The position numbers were made by a program, and so were the translations under genes. The notes beneath the pieces were generated by a model. It had not been told where the DNA came from. It was given only the letters and a program-made list of their open reading frames with translations, and did not search any database. DNA of 5,425 nucleotides from CAZKYP01 sp964556885 (GTDB lineage Bacteria > Planctomycetota > Phycisphaerae > Sedimentisphaerales > Anaerobacaceae). This document shows, in pieces, positions 1 to 5,425 of this stretch (position 1 is the stretch's first letter; each line of letters starts with the position of its first letter). Where the stretch lies: contig CAZKYP010000222.1 of the NCBI GenBank assembly GCA_964556885.1, positions 1-5,425 on the forward strand. The letters run 5' to 3'.

Positions 1-1152
1 CTTAGGGTAAGGCAGAACGAGGATGAGCATATTATTGGATATGCATCTCATTTAATTATTGAGTTGTCTTACTATACAGGATATCTTCCTGAGAAAATTT
101 TTGAAACGATTAAGCCAAGTAAAGGTATTCTATCAGAAGGATGGTATAATCCTGTTTCTCCAGATAATTTTTGTAGTTGGAATGAGTGTTTAATCGCAAG
201 AAATGAGGAGTTGTTGATCCCGAAGATTTTTATAGGATTCAAGGATGAAAGTGAACAAACATTAAAAACACTCATTAATAACCTACATGTCCCGTATGTA
301 GATGAGCAAATTTTATTTTTTAATCGCAAACCAATAGATTTGACTTCCTGTACAAAAATTGAATTGCAGTATAAGCCATCAATGCTTGACTATTTCTTCC
401 CATACAAAAGCCAACAAAATCTATTAAGTCCCGAAGAGTTGGTTTATTTACGGTACGGAAGGTCTTTTACTCTGGATGACAATAAAAACATAAACTCCCT
501 TGCTGATGATATTGGTAAGGCATCCCCGTTAGTTGGCGGTTTACCCGTACGCTATAGAAGTCATGCCGATGTAGTATGTCATTATGATGACAAGCCGGCG
601 ACGATTTTAACTATATGCGGTAGCCAAATTATTTTCGAAGAAGATCGGTTTATATTAGATGATTTCCAAAGCTTAGAGATTGTGACACCACAGATACAGG
701 CGATCGATTTGAGGATGTGGTGTGCGGCTAATTTGAAGAACCAGTGGTACCGTTTTCGTTTCTATAATATTCACGAAGCTATACGCCAAAATGATCCATC
801 GATTAACAATAAGATAATATATCCGGAACCAACAAAGTGGTGTGATGCAATGTTGCGTCCGTACTCTGCTTCGGGAGAAGCTGGAATTATCAGATTGGAT
901 AATAAGCCACATATTTGTCCGAGTGCAAGCGAAGGTAAGAACCATTATGCGATGAATCCGAATTGCGAGCCGAACTCACCGGGGGATATGGTGCTTTTGT
1001 TCGAGACGAAGGCCGGCTGGAACCAGCACGGCGGGCCGGAATTGTTTACTTTCGACAACCACGATCCCAAAGGCGGCTGCGTATTACTAAATAACGGCAT
1101 GGTAAAATTCATCCGCACTCAGGAGGAACTCCAGGCTCTCAAGTGGAAATGA
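1..1152 (+). CDS. Unrecognised protein with planctomycete-type C-terminal H-x10-NG tail (5'-partial)
   Basis: The reading frame is open from base 1 to the TGA at 1150-1152, giving 383 visible residues. The TTG at 64 is only an internal codon, so the true start and any N-terminal membrane or prepilin-like segment lie outside the window. I do not recognise visible residues 1 to ~300. They look like a soluble mixed alpha/beta protein, with phrases such as LVGGLPVRYRSHADVV (~175-190) and LRMWCAANLKNQWYRFR (~238-254). Residues ~310-383 are different: NHYAMNPN, PNSPGDMVLLFETK, GWNQHGGPE, then H354 followed ten residues later by NG, and a final KFIRTQEELQALKW. I know this tail from planctomycete proteins, where the last motif is normally H-X9-DG or close to it. 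Here DG is NG. The DNA encoding the tail is visibly GC-richer than the rest of the gene. The gene converges on the receptor gene with one base between stops. Function is unknown. The coding call is secure, the family assignment moderate. Confidence 0.82.
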   Translation, partial: LRVRQNEDEHIIGYASHLIIELSYYTGYLPEKIFETIKPSKGILSEGWYNPVSPDNFCSWNECLIARNEELLIPKIFIGFKDESEQTLKTLINNLHVPYVDEQILFFNRKPIDLTSCTKIELQYKPSMLDYFFPYKSQQNLLSPEELVYLRYGRSFTLDDNKNINSLADDIGKASPLVGGLPVRYRSHADVVCHYDDKPATILTICGSQIIFEEDRFILDDFQSLEIVTPQIQAIDLRMWCAANLKNQWYRFRFYNIHEAIRQNDPSINNKIIYPEPTKWCDAMLRPYSASGEAGIIRLDNKPHICPSASEGKNHYAMNPNCEPNSPGDMVLLFETKAGWNQHGGPELFTFDNHDPKGGCVLLNNGMVKFIRTQEELQALKWK

Positions 1153-1153
1153 C

Positions 1154-3139
1154 CTAATTTCTCAGAGTCAATCCAATATAGAATGTGGCGCCGGGGCCGT
1201 AGGGGAAGGAATTCGGCGAGCCGGTGTAGGCGAATGTAGGGACGTAAATCTTTTCGTTAAAAATATTCTCGGCACGCAGTGTCAATATGGATTGTCCTTT
1301 TTTCAATCCTATGTGTTTCGATACGTCCAATCGAACATTTGTCGAAACCAGGTGAATCGCTTCAGGCCCGGGATTGACCACAACAGGCGATGCAATAGTA
1401 GGCGGCTTGGCAAAATATGTATAGAAGATTGAGGCACTGCCGCCATCCCACGAATAGCCCGTACCCATTTTGGCCATAATATCAGGTACGACGCTGGGAT
1501 TGAGGCCCATATCGGCCTTGTCATTCTGATACATAAACGAGCCGAGCACATGCCAGTTCGATGATATAAAACGTTTGCCCTCAAACTCTATACCGTCGAA
1601 TTTCTGCTCGCCTCCGTTCATATATGACGTTGGAACGACACTCGTATCGTAAATAATCAGGTCTTTAATGACACTGTTAAAGTACGTAATCGCGGCGTAA
1701 GTCTTTTTACTATTATAAAATAGTTGTGCATCATAAGTAGTGATTGTCTCTGGATCGAGATTTTTATTTCCAACAAGACCCGCTCCCGGGTCAAAAAGAT
1801 CTGATTCCAATGTAACAGGACCCCGAAAAGCCTCACCTCGCAGGAGTTTGAGACCCCAATTTTCAATCGGAGTAAAAATAACACCATATCGAGACACAAA
1901 ATCGGAATCACCCAGCGGTGATTCGTTCCATTGTGTGCCGGCTATAAGTTTTGTAAACTTGCCGATTTTATAATCACCCTGGATGTAGGCACTCTTAGGC
2001 TCATAATCGTAAGAAGGGATGGATTGAAAATAATCGCTGTCCGGGTGGTAATTTCGTCGAGACTCCTGCAGGAAACCACCGACCACATTGAGGTTGTCTG
2101 TAGGATTGGTATAAACAGTCACTTCACCGAGCAGGTCCGATGTATTGGTTCCAATCATCATTGGGGCCGGACTGGACAGGCTGTTTTCCTGAAGGTTGTA
2201 GGTTGCATTTAACTCCAGGGTCATCCTCTCATGCAGGGGGACTTGATAGCCCAAGTTTATAAACATTTTTTTATTACGGATATAGCTGTGAGGATTGGAC
2301 CATAACGGCACAACCCCTAATGCAAACGCCTCATAATCCGAACCGAAGAAATCAAAACTGAAATTTCCATACTCAAGGTGTGTTACTCCGGAAACACTTT
2401 TATTCTGGTTATTGTCGACGCCATAGTTGCCGGCCTGGTCAAACATCCGGTATCTATATCCCTGCTGGCCGGCGGTGCGAATGGTCGTGATATATCCGAA
2501 GTCGCCTGATTTTCCTCCACTTGTTACCGTACCGTCGTAATATCCATAAGTGCCTGCCCTGGTTGAGACTGAAATTTCGTTGCTGTCCGGGACACGTGTT
2601 TTCAGGTTGACTACACCGGTGAAAGCGTTGGATCCGTAGAGTACCGAACCTGGACCGCGAATCAGTTCGACACTTTCCAGGCTCTCTAAAGGAAATGTCG
2701 TATACATGTTGACATTGTGACCCTGGGCACTCTCACGAATGGGCCGTCCGTTTAAGAGGATCAGGGTATGCATCTCGGCTACCGTTGACATATCGCCGCG
2801 AAAGGCTGCAAGATTATCTGAATATACAAAATTATCCCGTGTATAGACACTGGGCTGGCGCTGCATGAGTTGATGAAGATTCCTGTCTCCGTAAATTTCG
2901 AACTCCTTTCGTGGAACCACAACGACAATCCCCGGTGCTTCTGATGTTGACTCAAGCTTCTTCGAAGCTACACTTACCTCGACATTGAGTAGCTGCTCGA
3001 TATCCATGTCGAACAAATCTTCGGACGGCACTGGCTCATTCGGCTCGGCTATAAGTACACCGCATGGAATTAATAATATGAACATTATTAAATAAATAAT
3101 TATTTTATGCCATTCTATTAAGCTCAAATGAGTACACAT
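1154..3139 (-). CDS. TonB-dependent outer-membrane receptor (probable iron chelate or cobalamin type)
   Basis: Complete, 661 residues, ATG at 3139-3137 and TAG at 1156-1154. A hydrophobic signal segment spans residues ~13-31 with a likely signal peptidase I site after LIA31. After a short periplasmic stretch, DLFDMDIEQLLNVEVSVASKK (41-61) matches the lead-in seen in many CirA/BtuB-like receptors, and may hold the TonB contact region. The plug domain runs from ~67 to ~180: APGIVVVV, LMQRQPSV, AFRG, LILLNGRPI, and its diagnostic end ESVELIRGPGSVLYGSNAF (155-173) followed by TGVVNL. The rest is a 22-strand-type barrel with the usual landmarks EAFRGP, GNKNLDPETITTYDAQLFY and ENIFNEKIY. The last strand ends TLRN rather than in the usual aromatic residue. 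Role: energised uptake of a bound substrate across the outer membrane with TonB-ExbB-ExbD. The substrate cannot be read from the sequence. Proximity to a DtxR-feoAB operon favours iron. This start is preferred over Met19 because it has an RBS and leaves a full signal peptide. Confidence 0.93.
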   Translation of the reverse strand: MCTHLSLIEWHKIIIYLIMFILLIPCGVLIAEPNEPVPSEDLFDMDIEQLLNVEVSVASKKLESTSEAPGIVVVVPRKEFEIYGDRNLHQLMQRQPSVYTRDNFVYSDNLAAFRGDMSTVAEMHTLILLNGRPIRESAQGHNVNMYTTFPLESLESVELIRGPGSVLYGSNAFTGVVNLKTRVPDSNEISVSTRAGTYGYYDGTVTSGGKSGDFGYITTIRTAGQQGYRYRMFDQAGNYGVDNNQNKSVSGVTHLEYGNFSFDFFGSDYEAFALGVVPLWSNPHSYIRNKKMFINLGYQVPLHERMTLELNATYNLQENSLSSPAPMMIGTNTSDLLGEVTVYTNPTDNLNVVGGFLQESRRNYHPDSDYFQSIPSYDYEPKSAYIQGDYKIGKFTKLIAGTQWNESPLGDSDFVSRYGVIFTPIENWGLKLLRGEAFRGPVTLESDLFDPGAGLVGNKNLDPETITTYDAQLFYNSKKTYAAITYFNSVIKDLIIYDTSVVPTSYMNGGEQKFDGIEFEGKRFISSNWHVLGSFMYQNDKADMGLNPSVVPDIMAKMGTGYSWDGGSASIFYTYFAKPPTIASPVVVNPGPEAIHLVSTNVRLDVSKHIGLKKGQSILTLRAENIFNEKIYVPTFAYTGSPNSFPYGPGATFYIGLTLRN

Positions 3140-3145
3140 ATATTA

Positions 3146-3151
3146 CACCCC
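3146..3151 (-). promoter_or_regulatory. Ribosome binding site of the TonB-dependent receptor gene
   Basis: On the - strand the sequence reads GGGGTG, six bases before the ATG at 3139-3137. It is purine-rich and well spaced, and it decides the start in favour of Met1. The in-frame Met19 codon is preceded only by AT-rich sequence with no Shine-Dalgarno match. Confidence 0.6.
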
Positions 3152-3228
3152 ACTTAAATCAAAAAGAAAATCCTGTTAAGGTAGACGAAGCAGCTTAAAG
3201 TGTGAAGTTTTCAATTAAACAACGACCT

Positions 3229-3242
3229 ATATCTATAGATAT
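3229..3242. repeat. 14-bp perfect palindrome over the candidate receptor -10
   Basis: ATATCTATAGATAT is identical to its own reverse complement and covers the candidate -10 hexamer of the receptor promoter, where a repressor operator could sit. It does not resemble the GTTAGG/CCTAAC operator at the dtxR promoter. Its core CTATAGATA recurs at 3651-3659 in the dtxR leader. All-AT palindromes are common in AT-rich DNA, so a regulatory role is only a possibility. Confidence 0.35.
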
Positions 3243-3260
3243 TGCTAATATTTAACTCAA
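3232..3260 (-). promoter_or_regulatory. Candidate sigma-70-type promoter of the receptor gene
   Basis: Reading the - strand, TTGAGT (3260-3255) and TATAGA (3237-3232) are separated by 17 bases, each matching the consensus hexamer at four of six positions. The start of transcription would fall near 3225, leaving a leader of about 85 nt before the receptor ATG. The region is AT-rich, so chance matches are easy to find. The call rests on spacing and on a perfect palindrome over the -10. Confidence 0.35.
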
Positions 3261-3324
3261 AATAGTTCGGTAAATTATCAATAGGACTTAATTTAGAAAT
3301 ATTTTTCGGTCGGTATATAACAAG

Positions 3325-3336
3325 TTTCAATTGAAA
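3325..3336. repeat. 12-bp palindrome TTTCAATTGAAA, with an 8-bp copy of its left part at 3209-3216
   Basis: TTTCAATTGAAA is a perfect palindrome in the spacer between the receptor gene and the tRNA gene. TTTCAATT occurs again at 3209-3216 on the other side of the candidate receptor promoter. It could be a paired regulator site or simply AT-rich coincidence. Nothing else of note is seen between 3261 and 3361. Confidence 0.25.
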
Positions 3337-3361
3337 AATAATCATAATATATAAGACATGT

Positions 3362-3397
3362 GAAAAAAGAGGTATTTATAGTCTTTTTTCGGACTAT
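3362..3397 (-). terminator. Candidate terminator of the tRNA-Pro transcript
   Basis: Just downstream of the tRNA on the - strand, two inverted repeats overlap. ATAGTC/GACTAT (3392-3397 with 3378-3383) has an 8-base loop. GAAAAAAGA/TCTTTTTTC (3382-3390 with 3362-3370) has an 11-base loop and ends in a U-run. The two stems share bases, so they exclude each other. The second has the U-tract expected of an intrinsic terminator but an all A-U stem, so it is weak. Confidence 0.4.
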
Positions 3398-3409
3398 GAG
3401 TGAATCTAA

Positions 3410-3484
3410 TCGGGGCGACAGGACTTGAACCTGCGACCTCTTGACCCCCAGTCAAGCGCGCTAGCCAAACTGCGCCACGCCCCG
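3410..3484 (-). tRNA. trnP: tRNA-Pro, anticodon GGG
   Basis: On the - strand a full cloverleaf folds. The acceptor stem CGGGGCG/CGCCCCG (3484-3478 with 3417-3411) is perfect. The D stem is GCGC/GCGC with GG in its loop. The anticodon stem CTTGA/TCAAG encloses the 7-base loop CTGGGGG, giving anticodon GGG, which reads CCC proline codons. A 5-base variable region follows, then a T stem GCAGG/CCTGT with loop TTCAAGT. T8 is present and the discriminator base is A (3410). The bases after it read TTA, so the 3' CCA is not encoded and must be added enzymatically. Total length is 75 nt. Confidence 0.97.
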
Positions 3485-3497
3485 AATTAAAAAAGCC

Positions 3498-3527
3498 ATT
3501 CTAACATGAAAAACCAAATAATGCCAA
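3498..3527 (-). promoter_or_regulatory. Probable promoter of tRNA-Pro
   Basis: On the - strand TTGGCA (3527-3522) and TAGAAT (3503-3498) stand 18 bases apart, each with four or more matches to the sigma-70 hexamers. Transcription would start near 3491, leaving a leader of only a few bases before the mature tRNA 5' end at 3484, as expected for a stand-alone tRNA gene. Confidence 0.5.
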
Positions 3528-3602
3528 AAATATGCTATATTTTTAATGCTGAAATAACAAAACAAATTTTGGAGATAATATAAAAAATATCAAAAATTCC
3601 TC

Positions 3603-3632
3603 TTGACAAAGTTAGGCAGACCTAACTATATT
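3603..3632 (+). promoter_or_regulatory. Promoter of the dtxR-feoA-feoB operon
   Basis: TTGACA (3603-3608) is a perfect -35 and TATATT (3627-3632) matches five of six -10 positions, with an 18-base spacer. This is the best promoter in the window. Transcription should start near 3639-3640, leaving a leader of ~28 nt before the regulator's ATG at 3668. The whole spacer is occupied by an inverted repeat, so a bound repressor would block polymerase directly. Confidence 0.75.
3611..3626. promoter_or_regulatory. Operator: DtxR/MntR-type inverted repeat
   Basis: GTTAGG-CAGA-CCTAAC is a perfect 6+6 inverted repeat with a 4-base centre. The TTAGG...CCTAA arms resemble the outer parts of the known DtxR/IdeR box, a 19-bp palindrome of type TTAGGTTAGCCTAACCTAA. 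It lies exactly between the -35 and -10 of the operon that encodes a DtxR-family protein as its first gene, so negative autoregulation by that protein is the natural reading. A third, imperfect half-site, GTTAAG, is at 3640-3645 near the expected transcription start. Confidence 0.72.
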
Positions 3633-3667
3633 AGTGGTAGTTAAGATATACTATAGATAAAATTATT

Positions 3668-4126
3668 ATGGCCACGACAAAAAGAATTAAATTGAGTGCT
3701 TCACTTGAAGATTATCTGGAGGTGATTTTCAACCTGACCAACGAGTCTAACATAGCCCGCAGCAAGGACATAGCAAAGGCACTCGGAGTTTCGGGAGCAT
3801 CTGTTACAGGTGCTTTGAGGATACTGAAGAAAATGGATCTGGCCAATTATAAACCTTACGACTATATTACCCTGACAAAAAACGGACGAACCACCGCTGC
3901 CGAGATAGCAAGAAAACATGACATTCTAAAGTCCTTTTTTATAAATGTTTTAGGTGTCGAACCTGAAGCTGCACAGCAGGCCGCATGCAAGGCCGAACAC
4001 ACGCTTGGCACCGGAATCATTTCGAGACTTTTATGTTTTATAAAATTTGTAGACCAGTTCGGCGGTGAGGATTGCAATCTGTCAAATGTATTCAGAAAAT
4101 TCTGTAGCAAAGAAAAAGCAAATTAA
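3668..4126 (+). CDS. DtxR/MntR-family metal-dependent transcriptional repressor
   Basis: The protein is 152 residues. The N-terminal winged helix-turn-helix spans ~10-75 (LEDYLEVIFNL, then the recognition region SKDIAKALGVSGASVTGALRIL, then the wing ending ITLTKNGR). The dimerisation/metal-binding domain spans ~78-140. Aligned by eye to MntR, the metal ligands are D15, E18, H84, C107, E110 and H111. The first three and the EH pair match the Mn regulator, while C107 is where MntR has Glu and DtxR has its Cys. The C-terminal SH3-like domain of DtxR/IdeR is absent, as in MntR. Expected role: with Fe(II) or Mn(II) bound, repress the operon and probably other uptake genes. First gene of a regulator-feoA-feoB operon, 16 bases before feoA. 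No clear Shine-Dalgarno precedes the ATG, but the frame start fits the family. Whether Fe or Mn is the effector cannot be settled from sequence. The Feo partners favour Fe. Confidence 0.92.
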   Translation: MATTKRIKLSASLEDYLEVIFNLTNESNIARSKDIAKALGVSGASVTGALRILKKMDLANYKPYDYITLTKNGRTTAAEIARKHDILKSFFINVLGVEPEAAQQAACKAEHTLGTGIISRLLCFIKFVDQFGGEDCNLSNVFRKFCSKEKAN

Positions 4127-4128
4127 AC

Positions 4129-4135
4129 GAGGCGG
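4129..4135 (+). promoter_or_regulatory. Ribosome binding site of feoA
   Basis: GAGGCGG lies seven bases before the ATG at 4143, in the 16-base gap after the regulator's stop codon. It decides the feoA start against the in-frame ATG at 4065, which lies inside the regulator gene, and against the ATG at 4158, which has no such site. Confidence 0.65.
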
Positions 4136-4142
4136 TTCGGTT

Positions 4143-4424
4143 ATGAATTCGGAAAATATGAAACCTCTGTCAAAGGTCCAGTCCGGTGAAACGGTTAAGC
4201 TGACAACCATAGAAGCCGGACGAGGTCTGAACAGCAGGCTTGCCTCTATGGGGCTTGTTCCTAATGTGGAAATAAAAGTTATCAGCAACGGCCACCCGGG
4301 CCCATTCGTGATAAACGTCAAAGGTTCGAAGATGATGTTGGGCAGGGGTATGGCCCATAAGATTATTGTAAGTAGCTGTAATTATGAAAAAAATCACAGT
4401 AGCTCTAACAGGCAATCCCAATAG
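4143..4424 (+). CDS. feoA: FeoA, ferrous iron transport accessory protein
   Basis: The protein is 93 residues from the ATG at 4143. The SH3-like FeoA core spans ~8-76: PLSKVQSGETVKL, the signature EAGRGLNSRLASMGLVPN (24-41), and the closing strands FVINVKGSKMMLGRGMAHKIIV (55-76). FeoA is a small cytosolic protein that acts with FeoB in Fe(II) uptake, probably by contacting its cytosolic domain. The core has the family length (~75 residues). The last 17 residues form a polar tail (CNYEKNHSSSNRQSQ at the end) encoded almost entirely within the first codons of feoB in another frame. A longer reading from 4065 would overlap the regulator by 62 bases and adds a non-FeoA leader, so it is not used. 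Confidence 0.93.
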   Translation: MNSENMKPLSKVQSGETVKLTTIEAGRGLNSRLASMGLVPNVEIKVISNGHPGPFVINVKGSKMMLGRGMAHKIIVSSCNYEKNHSSSNRQSQ

Positions 4425-5425
4425 CGGAAAAACCACCATCTTCAACATGCTGACCGGCGCTCGCCAGCACGTCGGAAATTATCCCGGTGTCACGGTAGAA
4501 AAAAAAGAGGGGCTATGCAGGTACGGAGATTATGAAATAACATTTGTGGATTTGCCCGGTACGTACAGCCTGACCGCATATTCAGTCGAAGAGCTTGTTG
4601 CCCGTAACTTCATTATAGACAGGCAGCCGGACGTCGTGGTCGATATTGTCGATGCCTCAAGTATCGAACGAAATCTTTACCTGGCGACCCAGTTAATGGA
4701 AATGGACGTTCCTTTTGTCCTGGTATTTAATATGTACGACCTGGCCGAGCAAAAGGGTCTATTGTTTGACAATGAACAGTTGTCAAAACTTTTGGAGTCA
4801 AGAATTGTCCCGACAATCGGCAGTAAAAAGCTGGGCAGGGGAAAAATTCTCGACGCCGTTATCGAAACAGTTAAAGAAGGCAAAAAAAAGAGAATCCACA
4901 GGATTAATTATGGTGATGAAATTGAGCAGGAACTCAATGTGATTGAGGCGTTGGTTTCAGAAAAAGAGCAGACGCTTGCTCAAAAATACAGCCCAAGATG
5001 GCTTGCTGTTAAATTGCTGGAGCACGACGATGAGATAACCTCTAAAATTCAGAATAAACAGATACTCGAAACCATAAATACATGCATCGAACATCTTAAA
5101 AATATATTTCGTGATGAGCCTGAAGTCGTCATGGCCGATCGGCGTTACGGCTTCATCTCCGGTGCCTGCCAGGAGACCGTAAGGACCACCGTCGAGCTGC
5201 GTCACAGTTACAGTGACATGATAGACACAATAGTGACAAATCGTACACTGGGTCTGCCGATATTCCTGATTTTGATGTACATCGTCTTCTTATTGACGTT
5301 CAAAATCGGCGAATACCCCATGGAAGCACTCGAAATGTTCTTCGAGTGGACCGCCGGCTCAGTCTCGTCCCTCTGGCCGGACGGAAGCGATAGTTGGCTC
5401 AGGTCGCTGTTGGTGGATGGTATCA
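4384..5425 (+). CDS. feoB: FeoB, ferrous iron transporter with G-protein domain (3'-partial)
   Basis: The frame is open from ATG 4384 to the window edge, giving 347 residues of a protein usually 650-800 long. The N-terminal GTPase domain is intact: G1 GNPNSGKT (10-17), G2 Thr37 in VGNYPGVTVE, G3 DLPG (56-59), G4 NMYD (116-119), and a G5-like GSKK (146-149). A helical GDI-type linker runs ~160-275 and contains the family phrase RRYGFISG (253-260). The first membrane helix is LPIFLILMYIVFLLTF (291-306), and the visible part stops at RSLLVDGI, which in FeoB precedes the next membrane segments of the Gate region. Role: inner-membrane import of Fe(II), gated by GTP binding and hydrolysis. The start overlaps feoA by 41 bases with no strong RBS, which suggests translational coupling. 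The P-loop begins at residue 10, so no later start is possible. Confidence 0.96.
   Translation, partial: MKKITVALTGNPNSGKTTIFNMLTGARQHVGNYPGVTVEKKEGLCRYGDYEITFVDLPGTYSLTAYSVEELVARNFIIDRQPDVVVDIVDASSIERNLYLATQLMEMDVPFVLVFNMYDLAEQKGLLFDNEQLSKLLESRIVPTIGSKKLGRGKILDAVIETVKEGKKKRIHRINYGDEIEQELNVIEALVSEKEQTLAQKYSPRWLAVKLLEHDDEITSKIQNKQILETINTCIEHLKNIFRDEPEVVMADRRYGFISGACQETVRTTVELRHSYSDMIDTIVTNRTLGLPIFLILMYIVFLLTFKIGEYPMEALEMFFEWTAGSVSSLWPDGSDSWLRSLLVDGI

Noticed and set aside
64..66. TTG as the start codon of the left-edge gene
   Set aside because: The frame is open upstream to base 1 with no stop and there is no Shine-Dalgarno before the TTG, so the gene is better read as running in from outside the window.
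1740..2212. Plus-strand reading frames opposite the receptor gene (1740-1973 and 1931-2212)
   Set aside because: They are antisense to a fully supported receptor, have no recognisable product and no start signals, so they are shadows of that gene.
3052..3075. A lipoprotein signal in the receptor (Cys26 after LLIP)
   Set aside because: Proline directly before the cysteine does not fit a lipobox, and LIA31 offers a normal signal peptidase I site, as usual for TonB-dependent receptors.
3410..3484. tRNA-Pro as an integration site for a mobile element
   Set aside because: No integrase, no repeat of the tRNA 3' end and no foreign-looking cargo are visible on either side in this window.
3541..3602. 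A small gene in the AT-rich stretch before the dtxR promoter (GGAGATAATA near 3571)
   Set aside because: The purine run is not followed by a usable start codon or a frame of meaningful length, and it lies upstream of the mapped promoter hexamers.
4065..4142. An N-terminal extension of FeoA starting at the ATG at 4065
   Set aside because: It overlaps the end of the regulator gene by 62 bases, its 26 extra residues are not FeoA-like, and the ATG at 4143 has a well-placed GAGGCGG.
4677..5205. Short frames on both strands inside feoB
   Set aside because: FeoB motifs run unbroken through the region in one frame, so these other frames are by-products of its codons.

Overview
The window reads as part of a Gram-negative bacterial chromosome, most likely a planctomycete of the Phycisphaerae (Sedimentisphaerales-like) type. 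Two observations support this. The protein at the left edge ends in a conserved tail (pattern ...MNPN..PNSPGDMVLLFETK.GWNQ.GGPE... then H-x10-NG) that I recall from planctomycete proteins related to the H-X9-DG group. The TonB-dependent receptor requires an outer membrane. The taxon is an inference from memory of protein families, not from a search.

Layout, left to right. (1) Positions 1-1152, + strand: the 3' part of a protein gene whose start lies outside the window. Its main body is unrecognised and AT-rich, and its last ~75 codons are GC-richer and carry the planctomycete-type tail. (2) Positions 1154-3139, - strand: a complete TonB-dependent outer-membrane receptor, convergent with the first gene and separated from it by one base. 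(3) Positions 3140-3667: a non-coding block of ~530 bp holding the receptor's 5' region (RBS, candidate promoter, palindromes), a tRNA-Pro(GGG) gene on the - strand with a plausible promoter and terminator, and a strong + strand promoter whose -35/-10 spacer is filled by a DtxR-type inverted repeat. (4) Positions 3668-5425, + strand: a tight operon of a DtxR/MntR-family metalloregulator, feoA and feoB. feoB is cut by the window edge.

The right half is a coherent iron-acquisition locus. The receptor would bring a metal chelate across the outer membrane using TonB energy, FeoB (with FeoA) would move Fe(II) across the inner membrane, and the DtxR-like protein would sense the metal and repress the operon through the palindrome in its own promoter. 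Membership of the receptor in the same regulon is plausible from position and from a weak GTTAAGG half-site, but no good operator is visible in front of it.

No mobile element, CRISPR array, toxin-antitoxin pair or clearly new system was seen. The points most worth a second look are the unrecognised body of the left-edge protein, the operator embedded in the dtxR-feoAB promoter, the short regulator with a mixed metal site next to a free-standing FeoA, and the 41-nt feoA/feoB overlap.
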